This document shows, one piece after another, positions 34,515 through 43,729 of a stretch of DNA of 60,049 nucleotides. Each line of letters opens with the position of its first letter. The first letter of the stretch is position 1. Both the position numbers and the translations under genes were made by a program. Location: assembly GCA_035519475.1 (NCBI GenBank), contig DATIWI010000089.1, positions 1-60,049 on the forward strand, read 5' to 3'. The notes below the pieces were generated by a model, which saw only the letters and a program-made list of their open reading frames with translations, did no database searches and was not told the DNA's origin. The DNA comes from Fen-1467 sp035519475. Its GTDB lineage: Bacteria; Verrucomicrobiota; Verrucomicrobiia; Opitutales; Opitutaceae.

Positions 34515-37304
34515 TCAGAACCGGCATCTCAGGCCAATCTCATACGTCGTATCGTAGCTGCGGACGTCGCGCGGGAACATCGGCAGGTTGCCAAAGTTGT
34601 CGTGGTATTTGGTCTTGGTGATGTTGGTGGCGTCGAAGGTGATCGTGAAGTTTTTGGTCACCGCATAGCCCGCGGAGAAATCGAGCTGGCCGCGGGGCTG
34701 CACCCAGACGGTGGTTGGCTGGATGCCGCTCTGGTTGAAGCTGTCGATGTAGCGCCCGCGCCACACGTAGGCCAGGCGGCCCGAGATGGGACCGTGCTCG
34801 TAGATCAGAATCAGGTTGTAGTTGGTCTTGGAAACCTGCGCGATATCCTGCTTCTCGCTCGTAAGCGGATTCTCCGTCTCGCCCTTGATGTAGGTGTAAT
34901 TGGCCTGCATGCCGAGGCCCTTCCATGGCCCCGTGAGGAAATCGAAGAAGTACTGGTAGGCGATCTCGGCGCCCTCCAGGTATCCGTTGTGCGTGCTGCG
35001 CGGACGGGTGACCGTGTAGAAGCTGCCATTGATCGTCTCCGCCGAGCCGTAGCTCTGGATGTAGCCGTCCAGCGTCCGGTAGAAACCGGCGACGGAGGCC
35101 ATGCTCGATTTCGACGGGTAGTATTCGAGCGACAGGTCGTAGTTGGTGGATCGGATCGGCTCCAGGTCCGGATTGCCGCCGGAACCCTGGCCGGGCAGCG
35201 TCGGCCCCGGCGAGGTCAGCGACAGGGCGGGGTTCAGCGCGTCGAAGTTCGGCCGCGTCATGGTCTTGGTGAAGGAGGCACGGAGGTACAGGTCGTCCTG
35301 CAGCTTCAGCCGGCCGTTCGCGGTGGGCAGCGCCGACCACCGCGACCGGCTGACCGTCGTCAACAGGTAGTCGCCGGTAGTGTTCCCGTTGACCACCTGC
35401 CGTTGGTAGCCGCCCAAACTGTCATCGGTGTGCGCGAAGCGGACTCCGATCACGCCATCCAGCGGTGTCTCCCCGAGCTTGGTCGAATAGTTGGCCAGGG
35501 CGTAGACGGTCGTCGTCTTTTCCTTGTCGATGAACGTCCGCGAAGGATCGGGAATCGGCGCGCCGAGGGGATGGCCGAAGATCTGGCGGATCACGTCCGC
35601 GCTGTTCAGGAGGAAATTCGGATCCGCCGACCACCACTGTCGGACGTTGATCTGGCCGGGGCCGACGAACAGGTTGGTCGGGGAGAGATGCCCCAGGCCG
35701 GTGACGCTCGTGGCGGGCGCCCGCATCCACTCGAAATCGCCGCCGCCGTTCGCCGACTTGTAGTTCACGTCGCGGTCGGAATAGCGCACGCCGAACTGCA
35801 GGGATTTGAAGACGTCGCTCCGCAGGCGGTAGAGCAGGTCGCCGCGGATGGCGTATTGCACGCTGTGGGCGCGCTGCCACTGGTCGAACAACTGCGTCAG
35901 ATAGAAGTTGGCGGGATCGGCGTAGTTGATGCCGGTGGCGTTGACCGTCGACGCGTCGTTGTCGTTGTAGGTGATGCTGAACGAGGGGGTGATCGTCTGG
36001 GTGTCGAGGATGACGCCCCGCGGCCGGAAGGTGCTGAAGTTATAGCTCAGCTCGCCGGCGACCTTGACCGTGCCATTGTCCCACTTGCCGCCGAAGGCGC
36101 CCTGATAGGTGTCGGTTTTGTCGTGGAACGCCTGCGTGCTGGTCAGGGTGTTCGTGTAGTGGGCGGTCAGGCTGCGGACGAAGCGGGCCGGCGTGGCCGC
36201 GCTGTCGTATTTCTCCGGCACATTGTAGCCGTCGTAGCCCGCGGGGTAGAGCGTGACGTTGTCGATGAAGAAGCCGGTATTGGCCCAGCTGGGGATGCCG
36301 ATGAAGAAGTCGACGCTGTGCAGGTTGTCGTAGTGGGTGTACAGGTTGTCCCAGTACAGCTCGGCCTCGGCGCAGGGCTTCCACTGCAGCATGGCCGTGA
36401 CGCCGACGCGCTTGCGATCGCCCGGATTCATCTGAATGCCGAAATTGTCGGCGTAATATCCCCGGGTGCCGGTGGAATCGGCGGCGAGGTCGAACTGTTC
36501 ACCGTTGGCGCCGAAGTGCACGTAATTGTCCACGATCTGATCCATGAACTGCGAGCGGGCAAAGGAGAGGTCGAACAGCGCGCCGAATTCACCTGAGGAG
36601 AGCTTCCAGCGGTTGCTCACCAGTCCGCTGATGTTATAGCTGTTCTTCTCCGCCTGGGTGGCATAACTGCCTCGCGCGGTCACCGCGGCGGCGGCGCCGG
36701 TGAAATCGAACGGGCGCCGGAGGCGCACGTCGATCAGGCCGGCCACGCCGCCCTCGATCTTGTCCGGGCCGATGGACTTGTAGACGTCCAGCCCGGACAC
36801 CAATTCCGCCGGGATATCCTGCAGTGCGACGCCGCGGCCCGTGCCAGTGAACACCTCGTAACCATTCAGGGTGGTCTCGATATTGGGCAGGCCGCGGATC
36901 ACGACCGAACTCACTTCACCGAGCGAGCGGCCGACCTGGATGCCCGGCACGCGCTGGAGCGCCTCGGCCACGGTGATGTCCGGGAACTTGCCGATGTCCT
37001 CGGCGACGATGGAATCGACGAATTCGGGGGCGTTGAGTTTGATTTCTTCCGCGCTGATCAAGCTGGCGCGCAAGCCGGTCACATAGACCGGTGCCATTTC
37101 CACCGGCGTCTCCTTGGCCGCCGGCTGTGCGGGCGCTGGTGCGCCGGCGGGCGCCGGCTGGGCGGCAGGCGTTTCCTCGGCGCGCGCGGAACCGATTCCG
37201 AAGGCGAGAGCCAGGGTCAGGGAGGAGCAGAACGCAGCGATCACACCGCTACGTTGCGACAATCTCCCGAGCGAATGACGGCATGGGGGCGTATTGGTAG
37301 TCAT
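34515..37304 (-). CDS. TonB-dependent outer-membrane receptor (Xanthomonas/Caulobacter type)
   Basis: This 929-residue protein has a long signal peptide (about 42 residues, ending ARA), an Ala/Pro-rich spacer, then a plug domain. The plug reads 'AEDIGKFPDITVAEALQRVP', 'VVIRGLPNIETTLNGYEVF' and 'IGPDKIEGGVAGLIDVRLRR', typical of the TIGR01782 group of carbohydrate receptors. The rest is a 22-strand barrel ending in the aromatic C-terminus 'EIGLRCRF'. It moves oligosaccharides across the outer membrane using TonB-ExbBD. No SusD-like gene is nearby. It heads the arabinan locus, so arabinan oligomers are the likely substrate. The ATG at 37304 gives the best signal peptide; an upstream in-frame start adds 43 residues without one. 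Confidence 0.85.
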   Translation of the reverse strand: MTTNTPPCRHSLGRLSQRSGVIAAFCSSLTLALAFGIGSARAEETPAAQPAPAGAPAPAQPAAKETPVEMAPVYVTGLRASLISAEEIKLNAPEFVDSIVAEDIGKFPDITVAEALQRVPGIQVGRSLGEVSSVVIRGLPNIETTLNGYEVFTGTGRGVALQDIPAELVSGLDVYKSIGPDKIEGGVAGLIDVRLRRPFDFTGAAAAVTARGSYATQAEKNSYNISGLVSNRWKLSSGEFGALFDLSFARSQFMDQIVDNYVHFGANGEQFDLAADSTGTRGYYADNFGIQMNPGDRKRVGVTAMLQWKPCAEAELYWDNLYTHYDNLHSVDFFIGIPSWANTGFFIDNVTLYPAGYDGYNVPEKYDSAATPARFVRSLTAHYTNTLTSTQAFHDKTDTYQGAFGGKWDNGTVKVAGELSYNFSTFRPRGVILDTQTITPSFSITYNDNDASTVNATGINYADPANFYLTQLFDQWQRAHSVQYAIRGDLLYRLRSDVFKSLQFGVRYSDRDVNYKSANGGGDFEWMRAPATSVTGLGHLSPTNLFVGPGQINVRQWWSADPNFLLNSADVIRQIFGHPLGAPIPDPSRTFIDKEKTTTVYALANYSTKLGETPLDGVIGVRFAHTDDSLGGYQRQVVNGNTTGDYLLTTVSRSRWSALPTANGRLKLQDDLYLRASFTKTMTRPNFDALNPALSLTSPGPTLPGQGSGGNPDLEPIRSTNYDLSLEYYPSKSSMASVAGFYRTLDGYIQSYGSAETINGSFYTVTRPRSTHNGYLEGAEIAYQYFFDFLTGPWKGLGMQANYTYIKGETENPLTSEKQDIAQVSKTNYNLILIYEHGPISGRLAYVWRGRYIDSFNQSGIQPTTVWVQPRGQLDFSAGYAVTKNFTITFDATNITKTKYHDNFGNLPMFPRDVRSYDTTYEIGLRCRF

Positions 37305-37358
37305 ATGGTAGCTAGGGTTCGAGGAAGGGGGCGAACGGCGCGACGGCACGCCTGCTAG

Positions 37359-37374
37359 CGCACCTCGCGGTGCG
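37359..37374 (-). promoter_or_regulatory. Leader hairpin upstream of the TonB receptor
   Basis: CGCACC and GGTGCG pair perfectly around TCGC, 55 bp upstream of the receptor start codon. It could be an mRNA leader stem or an operator dyad for an arabinose regulator. No regulator gene lies in the locus, and no T-tract supports an attenuator. Confidence 0.25.
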
Positions 37375-37525
37375 ATAGGCGCGTGGGAAGGACTGGGGTC
37401 TGGACGGAAGAACCAGGCATTCTTTTCGGCCAAGATGGTTCCGCCCCTACATGCGCCATCTGCCGCTCAAACCCGACACTTGCTCGCGTTCTCGTCAGCG
37501 ACGGTTCCGCGGCGCATCGGCGAGA

Positions 37526-37542
37526 CAGGACCCTCCGTCCTG
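37526..37542. repeat. Perfect 6-bp hairpin, CCTCC loop
   Basis: CAGGAC and GTCCTG pair around CCTCC in the gap after the kinase gene. There is no T-run for a minus-strand terminator. It may be a REP-like palindrome. Confidence 0.25.
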
Positions 37543-37806
37543 CAAGGCAGTGGCATCAGGCACTGACCGTATGAGCCGCAGCCGCTGGGTATCGGGATGG
37601 GGTTGCGCGCAAGTCATCATCAACCGCCCGACCGATTCCGCCACCTCTGTGCAATCCGCCTCGGCGAAAGAAGGCGGGAGTCGCCGACCGTCGGAAGGAC
37701 GCACTTCGCTGGACACGCCCGAAACCTATTTGCGCAATGGCCCTAACTGGCAAGGAGCGGACAGTGGGCCAGGTCCAGGGCCACCACCGGGCGCGAATGG
37801 CAGGCC

Positions 37807-40026
37807 TTACTTGGCGCCGGCGCCCGTCTCAATCAGCGCCGTGGCTTCGCGGAGCAGGATCCGGGCAAAGGCCCAGTCGAACCAGAAGCCTTGGACGGGA
37901 GTGCCGCGATCCAGACCGCTGCGAAACTTGCTTTCGATGATCTCGCGGCTGGCCAGCAGTTCGGAACGGGCCTCATCCGTCCGGGCCAGGTGGTGGTCCG
38001 ACATGGCCAGGATCGCCCGGGCCGTCGCCGCGCGCGGTGCGTTGTACTGCGGGCACGCCAAACACCGGCGGCACCACTCCGCCGCCCCGGTATAGTTCCC
38101 GCGGCGATACTCCAGGAGCGCCAGCGACACCGACCGCCAGGCCGCCGAAAAGACATCGCCACTGGCATCGGCCTCCGTCTCCGATTTCGCCGTGGACTCG
38201 GCGAGCGGGGTCAGGGACTCGAGGATCCGGCTGCTCGCCGGCAGCAGCAGGCTGATCTTGACAATCCGGTCGGCGAAGGGACCCGGCGACGCGGCAAAGC
38301 GGGCGATCGCCTCCTGCCGGAACTGCCCGTAGGCGTTGGTATCGCCGAGTTCGATGAGCGCGGGGCCGCGCTCAAGGTAATCCAGGGTGGCTACGTCCAC
38401 GCCGTCGAGCTGGTTGACGAGCAGCAGTTGCGCAAACCGGTCGGCAGCCTGCTGCCAGCGGTGATGGAGCGCGTGCCACTCCCCTACTGAACGGAACACA
38501 GCCGCGCCTTCCACGGTCGGCTGGAAGAGCGTGATGTCCTTCAGCAGGTTGTCGGCGCTGTCGAATCGCTCCTGGCTCACAAACAGCGCCGCCTGCGTGA
38601 TTTTCTCCCGAATTTCGGCATCCCGGCGCAGCCGTGATTCCTGCTGTTCGGCGGCGACGGCCCGGTGTCGGGCCTCCCGTTCCTTGATGAAAAGCCAGGT
38701 GGACACGCCCAGGCCGACGACCAGGGCGAGGGCCACGGCGCCACCGGCGGCGAAAACCACCCGGTTGCGGCGCACGAGCTTCCGGAAGCGGTACAGGCGG
38801 CTGGGTGGACGCGCCATGACGGGCTCGTTGCTGAGATAGCGCAGGATGTCCATCGCCAGACCGTTGGCCGTTTCGTAGCGGCGCCGGCGATCCTTCTCCA
38901 GCGCCCGCATGACGATCCAATCGAGGTCGCCCCGCAGCATCCAGATCAGCCGGGCGGGGTCGGCCTGGCGGCATTCGGCCACCTTGCTGAACTCCGACCG
39001 CGGGAGGGCGCTGAGCCGGGCGGACGGCCGGGGCGGTTCCTTCTCCCGCAGCGTTCGCCGCATCTCGTCGAGGCCGGAATTGAGGAGCTCCTTCGCGTCG
39101 AACGGGGTCTTGCCCGTCAGGAGTTCATAGAGCAGCACTCCCAAGCTGTAGATGTCGCTGCGCGTATCAATATCCAGGCCGCTCATCGCCGCCTGTTCCG
39201 GGCTCATGAAGGCGGGGGTGCCGATCAGCTGCGCATCGGCGGTGACCAGGGGGCGATCCGCCAGCCGCGCCTCGGTCGCCTTTGCGATGCCGAAGTCGAT
39301 CACCTTGGGCACCGGCACGCCGTCCTGGGTGGCGATCATGATGTTCGAGGGCTTGATGTCCCGGTGGATCACGCCCTTCTGGTGCGCGTGCTGGATGGCG
39401 TGGCAGATCTGGGTGAACAGATCGAGGCGCTGGCGGACGCTGAGGCGATGCTGGTCGCAGAACTCGGTGATGCGGACTCCGCGGACCAGTTCCATGACGA
39501 AATACGGCGACCCCCGCTCCGTGGCGCCGGCGTCAAACACCCGGGCGATGTTGGGATGATCCATCAGGGCGAGGGCCTGGCGCTCGGCCTCAAAGCGGGC
39601 GATGACGCTCTTCGTCTCCATGCCGAGTTTGATGATCTTGAGCGCCACCCGGCGGCGCACCGGCTCCTCCTGTTCCGCCATGTAGACCACGCCGCATCCC
39701 CCCTCCCCGATGCGCTCGAGCAATTTGTACCGGCCGATCCTCGTGCCGATCGGCTCCTCCGTGGGCAGGTCGGTCCGGGGCGCGCCGCCGCCAGCCCGCG
39801 TCCCCGCGGGAAAAGGCAGGGAATCCGTCGGGAGATTCAGGGCGGACGCGCCTTCGGTGAAGAACCGCTCGGCCTCGGCCTCCGCCGCCAACAGTACTTC
39901 GACCCGGGTGCGCAACGCGGGGTCGCCTCCGCAGGCCTGATCCAGCAACGCCTGGCGCTCCGCCGGGCTCGCCACCTTCCGGGCAGTGTCAAACAACTCC
40001 TCTTCGCGTTGCGTCGCGGTTTTCAT
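37807..40026 (-). CDS. Membrane-bound Hanks-type serine/threonine kinase
   Basis: This 739-residue protein has an N-terminal helical segment (~1-60), then a kinase domain at ~100-380. The Gly-rich loop is GEGGCG (107-112), the ATP-binding lysine is K130 in 'VALKIIK', the catalytic loop is H221-R222-D223 in 'HRDIKPSN', the metal-binding motif is D244-F245-G246, and 'GTPAFMSPEQ' follows. The kinase should be active. One membrane helix ('VVFAAGGAVALALVVGLGVS') leads to a periplasmic, TPR-like helical region. In-frame starts at 40053 and 40149 are possible; 40026 is where conserved sequence begins. It follows the sigma factor gene on the same strand, an arrangement common in Planctomycetes and Verrucomicrobia, where the two likely act in one signalling unit. 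Confidence 0.85.
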   Translation of the reverse strand: MKTATQREEELFDTARKVASPAERQALLDQACGGDPALRTRVEVLLAAEAEAERFFTEGASALNLPTDSLPFPAGTRAGGGAPRTDLPTEEPIGTRIGRYKLLERIGEGGCGVVYMAEQEEPVRRRVALKIIKLGMETKSVIARFEAERQALALMDHPNIARVFDAGATERGSPYFVMELVRGVRITEFCDQHRLSVRQRLDLFTQICHAIQHAHQKGVIHRDIKPSNIMIATQDGVPVPKVIDFGIAKATEARLADRPLVTADAQLIGTPAFMSPEQAAMSGLDIDTRSDIYSLGVLLYELLTGKTPFDAKELLNSGLDEMRRTLREKEPPRPSARLSALPRSEFSKVAECRQADPARLIWMLRGDLDWIVMRALEKDRRRRYETANGLAMDILRYLSNEPVMARPPSRLYRFRKLVRRNRVVFAAGGAVALALVVGLGVSTWLFIKEREARHRAVAAEQQESRLRRDAEIREKITQAALFVSQERFDSADNLLKDITLFQPTVEGAAVFRSVGEWHALHHRWQQAADRFAQLLLVNQLDGVDVATLDYLERGPALIELGDTNAYGQFRQEAIARFAASPGPFADRIVKISLLLPASSRILESLTPLAESTAKSETEADASGDVFSAAWRSVSLALLEYRRGNYTGAAEWCRRCLACPQYNAPRAATARAILAMSDHHLARTDEARSELLASREIIESKFRSGLDRGTPVQGFWFDWAFARILLREATALIETGAGAK

Positions 40027-40105
40027 GTTTCGCTGCGGACCCGTTTCCGTCATGCGCGCTTCGCCGGCAAAACCCGACAGCGGCCGGGCCGGCGGCGCAG
40101 CCGGT

Positions 40106-40663
40106 TCATTTTCGCGTGCGAATGATCTGGTACAGCCACGCCTTGGCATAGGCCCAATGGCGCTCCACCGTGCGTTCGGTCACACCCATGATCTCCGCCA
40201 CCTCCTGATTGGTCCTCCCGCCAAAGAATTTCAGCACGACGATGCGCGCCTTGTCCGGGTCTTGGGCCTGCAGCTGCTCCAGGGCCTCGTCAATCAGAAG
40301 GACCTTGTCGTCCGGGGTGGTCGCGGCCAGCTCGAGTTGATCGATGTCCACCCGCACCTGGTCGCCGCCGCGCTTCAGGCGGGATTTGCGGCGGGCGTTC
40401 TCGATCAGAATGCGCCGCATGGCCTCCGCCGCCGCGCCGAAGAAGTGGGCCCGGTTCTCCCACGTGCGGTCGCCGTCGCCGACCAGCCGCAGCCAGGCTT
40501 CGTGCACCAGGGCGGTGGGCTGCAGGGTCTGCCCGGGCGCCTCCCGGGCCATTCGCACCGCCGCGTGCCGCCGCAAGTCATCGTAGACCAGGGGCAGGAG
40601 TTTCTCCGACGCCCCCGCTTCGCCGCGGCCGACCGCCTGCAGGATTTGGGTGATCTCGCTCAT
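40106..40663 (-). CDS. ECF-type sigma factor (TIGR02999 group)
   Basis: This 185-residue protein has region 2 ('LLPLVYDDLRRHAAVRMARE', 'ALVHEAWLRLV', 'NRAHFFGAAAEAMRRILIEN') and region 4 ('LKFFGGRTNQEVAEIMGVTE', 'RTVERHWAYAKAWLY'). This pattern is the TIGR02999 sigma factor group found mostly in Acidobacteria, Planctomycetes and Verrucomicrobia. The start at 40663 drops an upstream Pro-rich extension. It should direct RNA polymerase to a specific set of promoters. No anti-sigma factor is seen; the downstream kinase probably controls it. The target genes cannot be read from sequence. Confidence 0.85.
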   Translation of the reverse strand: MSEITQILQAVGRGEAGASEKLLPLVYDDLRRHAAVRMAREAPGQTLQPTALVHEAWLRLVGDGDRTWENRAHFFGAAAEAMRRILIENARRKSRLKRGGDQVRVDIDQLELAATTPDDKVLLIDEALEQLQAQDPDKARIVVLKFFGGRTNQEVAEIMGVTERTVERHWAYAKAWLYQIIRTRK

Positions 40664-40813
40664 CGATTCAGGCGGCGGCGGGATGGGGGCACCCGCTCGG
40701 TGCGCCCGTGCGGAGGCGGGAGGACATCGGTGGCACGGTCGCGAGGTGTACCAAAAACCGCCCTTCCGGGGCAACGCCGGATTCCCGGCGGTCCGACCCC
40801 GCGGCGCGACGCC

Positions 40814-42604
40814 CTACGGGTCCCAAGGCGAGGACGGGCTTCCGGCCGCGGAGGCCATCGGGCGACGGGTAAACGGCAGGACCCGCCCGGCGTGCACGTC
40901 GCACAGACGCCGGTTCGTCTCCTGCACGGCCGCGACCAGTTCGGGATACGGCCGGTCGGTCACATCGACCAAGCCGATGTTGTAGTTCTCACCGTCCATG
41001 CGCCCGAGCACGGGCTCGTCGCGCCACGTGAACCAGTGCACGCCGATGCAGTACGGCAGCGAAAAGGCCTGCTCGACATAATACCGGTAGCCGATGGCGC
41101 GCTCCTCCTGATTCGCCGCCTGCACGAGCCCGGCGCCCAGCCCGTTCTCCGGCACCCCGAGGTGGAACTCTCCGATCAGGACCGGCCGGCCCGACAGGCG
41201 GTGGGAGCGCTCAAGCTGCTTGGTCGGCTCGTACTCATAGACATTGATGCTGCACACGTCGAACACCCGTGCCAGCCGCAACACGTCGTCGGCCGGTTTG
41301 CCGCCGAAGCGGATGCCGAGGTTGAGATGATTCGGGTCGCATTTTCTGACCGCACCGCAAATGACGTCCAGGTAACGGGCGAATGCGTCCACCACCCACC
41401 GCTGGCGGCGGGCCGGGTTGTCACCGGCCGCGAGGAACTCCTTGAGCCGCGCCCGGGTGGCGGTGTCGGGTCCGGCGAGGATCAGATCGACGACCTCGCT
41501 CTCGCGCCCGCCCCACGGCGGCTCGTTGCCGATGAAATAGCCGATCAGCAGCGGATCATCCCGGTGCGCGGCACACTGGGTCTTCGCTGCTTCCGCGATG
41601 TCCGTCGCGAACCTCTCCGCGTAGACGTCGGGCACCCCGAGAAAGGTCGTCGCCGGCGTCCGCGGCCAGCGGAGAAACACGATGTGCGGCCGCCCGGGGC
41701 CACCCGTGTTCAGCCCCCACGAGTCGAGGCGGCGGACAAGGCGCGCGATCCCGGCCTCCTCGGGCGCCGGGCGGCCGGGCGCGGCGGCGCCGAACCCATA
41801 AAGGCCGTTGGACCCGGTCGACAGAAACCGATGCCCCTGCGGATCCACGAACCACCACACGCCGTCAATCTGTTCCACCCGGAAAAACCCGGTCGCCCTG
41901 GCCTGGGTGCCGCGGTAACCGCCCAGCTCGTCGTAGCCGAAATCCGCCCCGCCGCCCCAGGTCTTCGCCTCCGCCGCCAACTCCTGGTCAAGCTGCGCCC
42001 GGCTGTGGATTTTGCGCGCGTACTCCACGTGCGCCCATTGACCGAATTCGTCGAGCACCGGTTTGCCCTCCAGAAAGTCCGAACCTTCGTCGTGCCGCGC
42101 GAGATGGATCGCCCGAAGCTCCAGCACCGGCCGATGGAGCGGATAGTCCATTGCGAAGCCGAGGGCCTCGACCGTCTGCAGGTCGCCGAACGGACCCCAC
42201 ACCGACATCCAGAACGAATCGGTGCGCCGGTTGATCGTCGACGCGAGATCGGTCCCCGACTTGTCCATGCCACGGAAGTATTGCAGCGGGATCGACGCCC
42301 GCAGCCACACGTTCTGGCCGAACGGCTGGATCTCGATGCGCCGCGGCCCGTCGGCCGTGTACACCCAGAGGGCGAAGCGCTGCGGCGTGGAAGCCCGCAG
42401 CTCGATCACGAGATAGGTGTAGCCGGACCAGTCCGATGGCATCGCCGGATCGAGGTCTTTCAGCGCCAGCTTGTGTTCGCACAGCGCGCTATCGAACACC
42501 AGGCGGAGCGGCGCTTCCGCGCCGCGGGTCGCCGCGGCGCCGACCGCCACGATCAGCAGAATGGCCGCCAGGCCCGGGCGGCGGAAACGCCAGGTCGGTT
42601 TCAT
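40814..42604 (-). CDS. Exported clan GH-A glycoside hydrolase, GH50 agarase-like
   Basis: This 596-residue protein has a signal peptide ending RGAEA (~31). An N-terminal beta-sandwich (~32-170) resembles a sugar-binding module. A TIM barrel starts around 'GFFRVEQIDGVWWFVDPQGH' (239-258) and 'LSTGSNGLYGFG'. The catalytic pair of clan GH-A is clear: N360-E361 in 'IGYFIGNEPPW' and E479 in 'VLIGEFHLGVP'. The layout matches GH50 beta-agarase-like enzymes, but a different polysaccharide such as a galactan is possible. It is the last gene of the GH97/DUF1080 run, 150 bp after the previous stop. Confidence 0.6.
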   Translation of the reverse strand: MKPTWRFRRPGLAAILLIVAVGAAATRGAEAPLRLVFDSALCEHKLALKDLDPAMPSDWSGYTYLVIELRASTPQRFALWVYTADGPRRIEIQPFGQNVWLRASIPLQYFRGMDKSGTDLASTINRRTDSFWMSVWGPFGDLQTVEALGFAMDYPLHRPVLELRAIHLARHDEGSDFLEGKPVLDEFGQWAHVEYARKIHSRAQLDQELAAEAKTWGGGADFGYDELGGYRGTQARATGFFRVEQIDGVWWFVDPQGHRFLSTGSNGLYGFGAAAPGRPAPEEAGIARLVRRLDSWGLNTGGPGRPHIVFLRWPRTPATTFLGVPDVYAERFATDIAEAAKTQCAAHRDDPLLIGYFIGNEPPWGGRESEVVDLILAGPDTATRARLKEFLAAGDNPARRQRWVVDAFARYLDVICGAVRKCDPNHLNLGIRFGGKPADDVLRLARVFDVCSINVYEYEPTKQLERSHRLSGRPVLIGEFHLGVPENGLGAGLVQAANQEERAIGYRYYVEQAFSLPYCIGVHWFTWRDEPVLGRMDGENYNIGLVDVTDRPYPELVAAVQETNRRLCDVHAGRVLPFTRRPMASAAGSPSSPWDP

Positions 42605-42754
42605 TGGAGGTGGGCTGATCGGGTTGGCGCGCGCGGCTCGCCGGGACTCGGATCGAGGCATTGCCGGCAGCCAACGTCGACCTTTCCAGCATGCGCACGG
42701 GAATTGAATCAAGTGACCCCAACTCATCCGATATCCTCGCCTCGCAGTGGCCGG

Positions 42755-43621
42755 TCAGTTCTCCGCGAACTCCGCGGGTATCGCGTCGAGCGCGGTGATC
42801 TCCACGTCGCGGTAATAGACCTCCGCGCCCTCGGTCTGCAGGCTGATCCGGCCCTCGCTCAACGGCCGGGGCTCCGGCCCATCTATGCGCTGCGCCTGAT
42901 GCAGGCGCATGACCACGACGCCATTGACGACGTGCACGCTGTCGCTGCCGAAGCAGTAGAGATCAAGGGTGTTCCACTCGCCCTTCGGCTTCTCCGGATC
43001 GCCGAGCTTCACGCACCGATTGCCCACCGGCGGCTTCTGCACGAAGAGCGTCGGCTGCCCCCGCGGATCGTAGAGCCGCCACCGGCCCTCCGGCCGCGCC
43101 CGGACCGTGATCTGGGTCCCGAGCGCATATAGGTCGCCGATGTCGTGCTCCTGGATCTGGAATTCCACCGACCGCGGCCACGTCGCGTGGTCGAAGCCGG
43201 GCTCGCCGTGCACGAAATACAGCAGCCCGGCGTCCCGCGGCTGGTTCAGCTTCGAGCCCCATTTGCGCTCGCCCCATTTCACCTGGAGGCGGAGGTGGAA
43301 ATTGGCGAACGATTCCCGGGTGGTGATCACGCCGAAGCCCTGGCCGGAGACGTGAATCGCCGGCCGGCCGGCCACGGTCTCGATCGTAAACACGTGCAGC
43401 GGATCGGAGTTCTTTCCGATCGGCTCGAGGTAGCGGCCGCTCGCATCGCGCTTCAGCCCCGGCACCTCCCACGAAGGATCCGGGACGGTCATGAACATCT
43501 CCCAGCCGTCGAGATTGCGCCCATTGAAGAGCGGCTTCCAGGTTTCGGCGGCCTTTGCCGCCCCGGGCAGCATGCTGGCGACCACGAAAACGGCGCTGAA
43601 TCGCAGGTGGTGGGGTTTCAT
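42755..43621 (-). CDS. Exported DUF1080 protein (3-keto-glycoside hydrolase-like), copy 1
   Basis: This 288-residue protein has a signal peptide ending AKAAE. The jelly-roll DUF1080 domain opens with 'WKPLFNGRNLDGWEMF'. Further family features are 'NQPRDAGLLYFVHGEPG', 'WPRSVEFQIQEHDIGDLYAL' and 'GEWNTLDLYCFGSDSVHVVN'. Recently characterised DUF1080 proteins hydrolyse 3-keto-glycosides or bind sugars in the periplasm; which applies here is unknown. It follows another DUF1080 gene by 108 bp and precedes the GH50-like gene. Confidence 0.75.
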   Translation of the reverse strand: MKPHHLRFSAVFVVASMLPGAAKAAETWKPLFNGRNLDGWEMFMTVPDPSWEVPGLKRDASGRYLEPIGKNSDPLHVFTIETVAGRPAIHVSGQGFGVITTRESFANFHLRLQVKWGERKWGSKLNQPRDAGLLYFVHGEPGFDHATWPRSVEFQIQEHDIGDLYALGTQITVRARPEGRWRLYDPRGQPTLFVQKPPVGNRCVKLGDPEKPKGEWNTLDLYCFGSDSVHVVNGVVVMRLHQAQRIDGPEPRPLSEGRISLQTEGAEVYYRDVEITALDAIPAEFAEN

Positions 43622-43729
43622 GATCAGGGTTTGGAAATGGGCTCGTGGTTCGGGGAGCTCCGGTTCCGGCGCCGCGGCGATCGGCGGCCCGCCAACGGGC
43701 CGGCCGGCCGCGCCGGGGCCGGGGCCGTG

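Larger units (their letters stand above)
37305..37806. other. Intergenic region upstream of the TonB receptor, 502 bp
   Basis: This region should carry the promoter of the arabinan locus and the end of the kinase transcript. Two hairpins are clear: 37359-37374 (CGCACC-TCGC-GGTGCG) in the leader of the receptor gene, and 37526-37542 (CAGGAC-CCTCC-GTCCTG). I see no convincing promoter boxes and no gene; short frames here are Arg/Pro-rich. Confidence 0.45.

Noticed and set aside
34506..36596. 696-codon open frame on the + strand
   Set aside because: It is antisense to the TonB receptor, which has a complete plug, barrel and C-terminal aromatic residue.
39986..43132. 1048-codon open frame on the + strand
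   Set aside because: It runs antisense across the kinase, sigma factor and GH50-like genes, is very rich in Arg, Pro and His and has no domain. It is an artefact of high GC at codon position 3.
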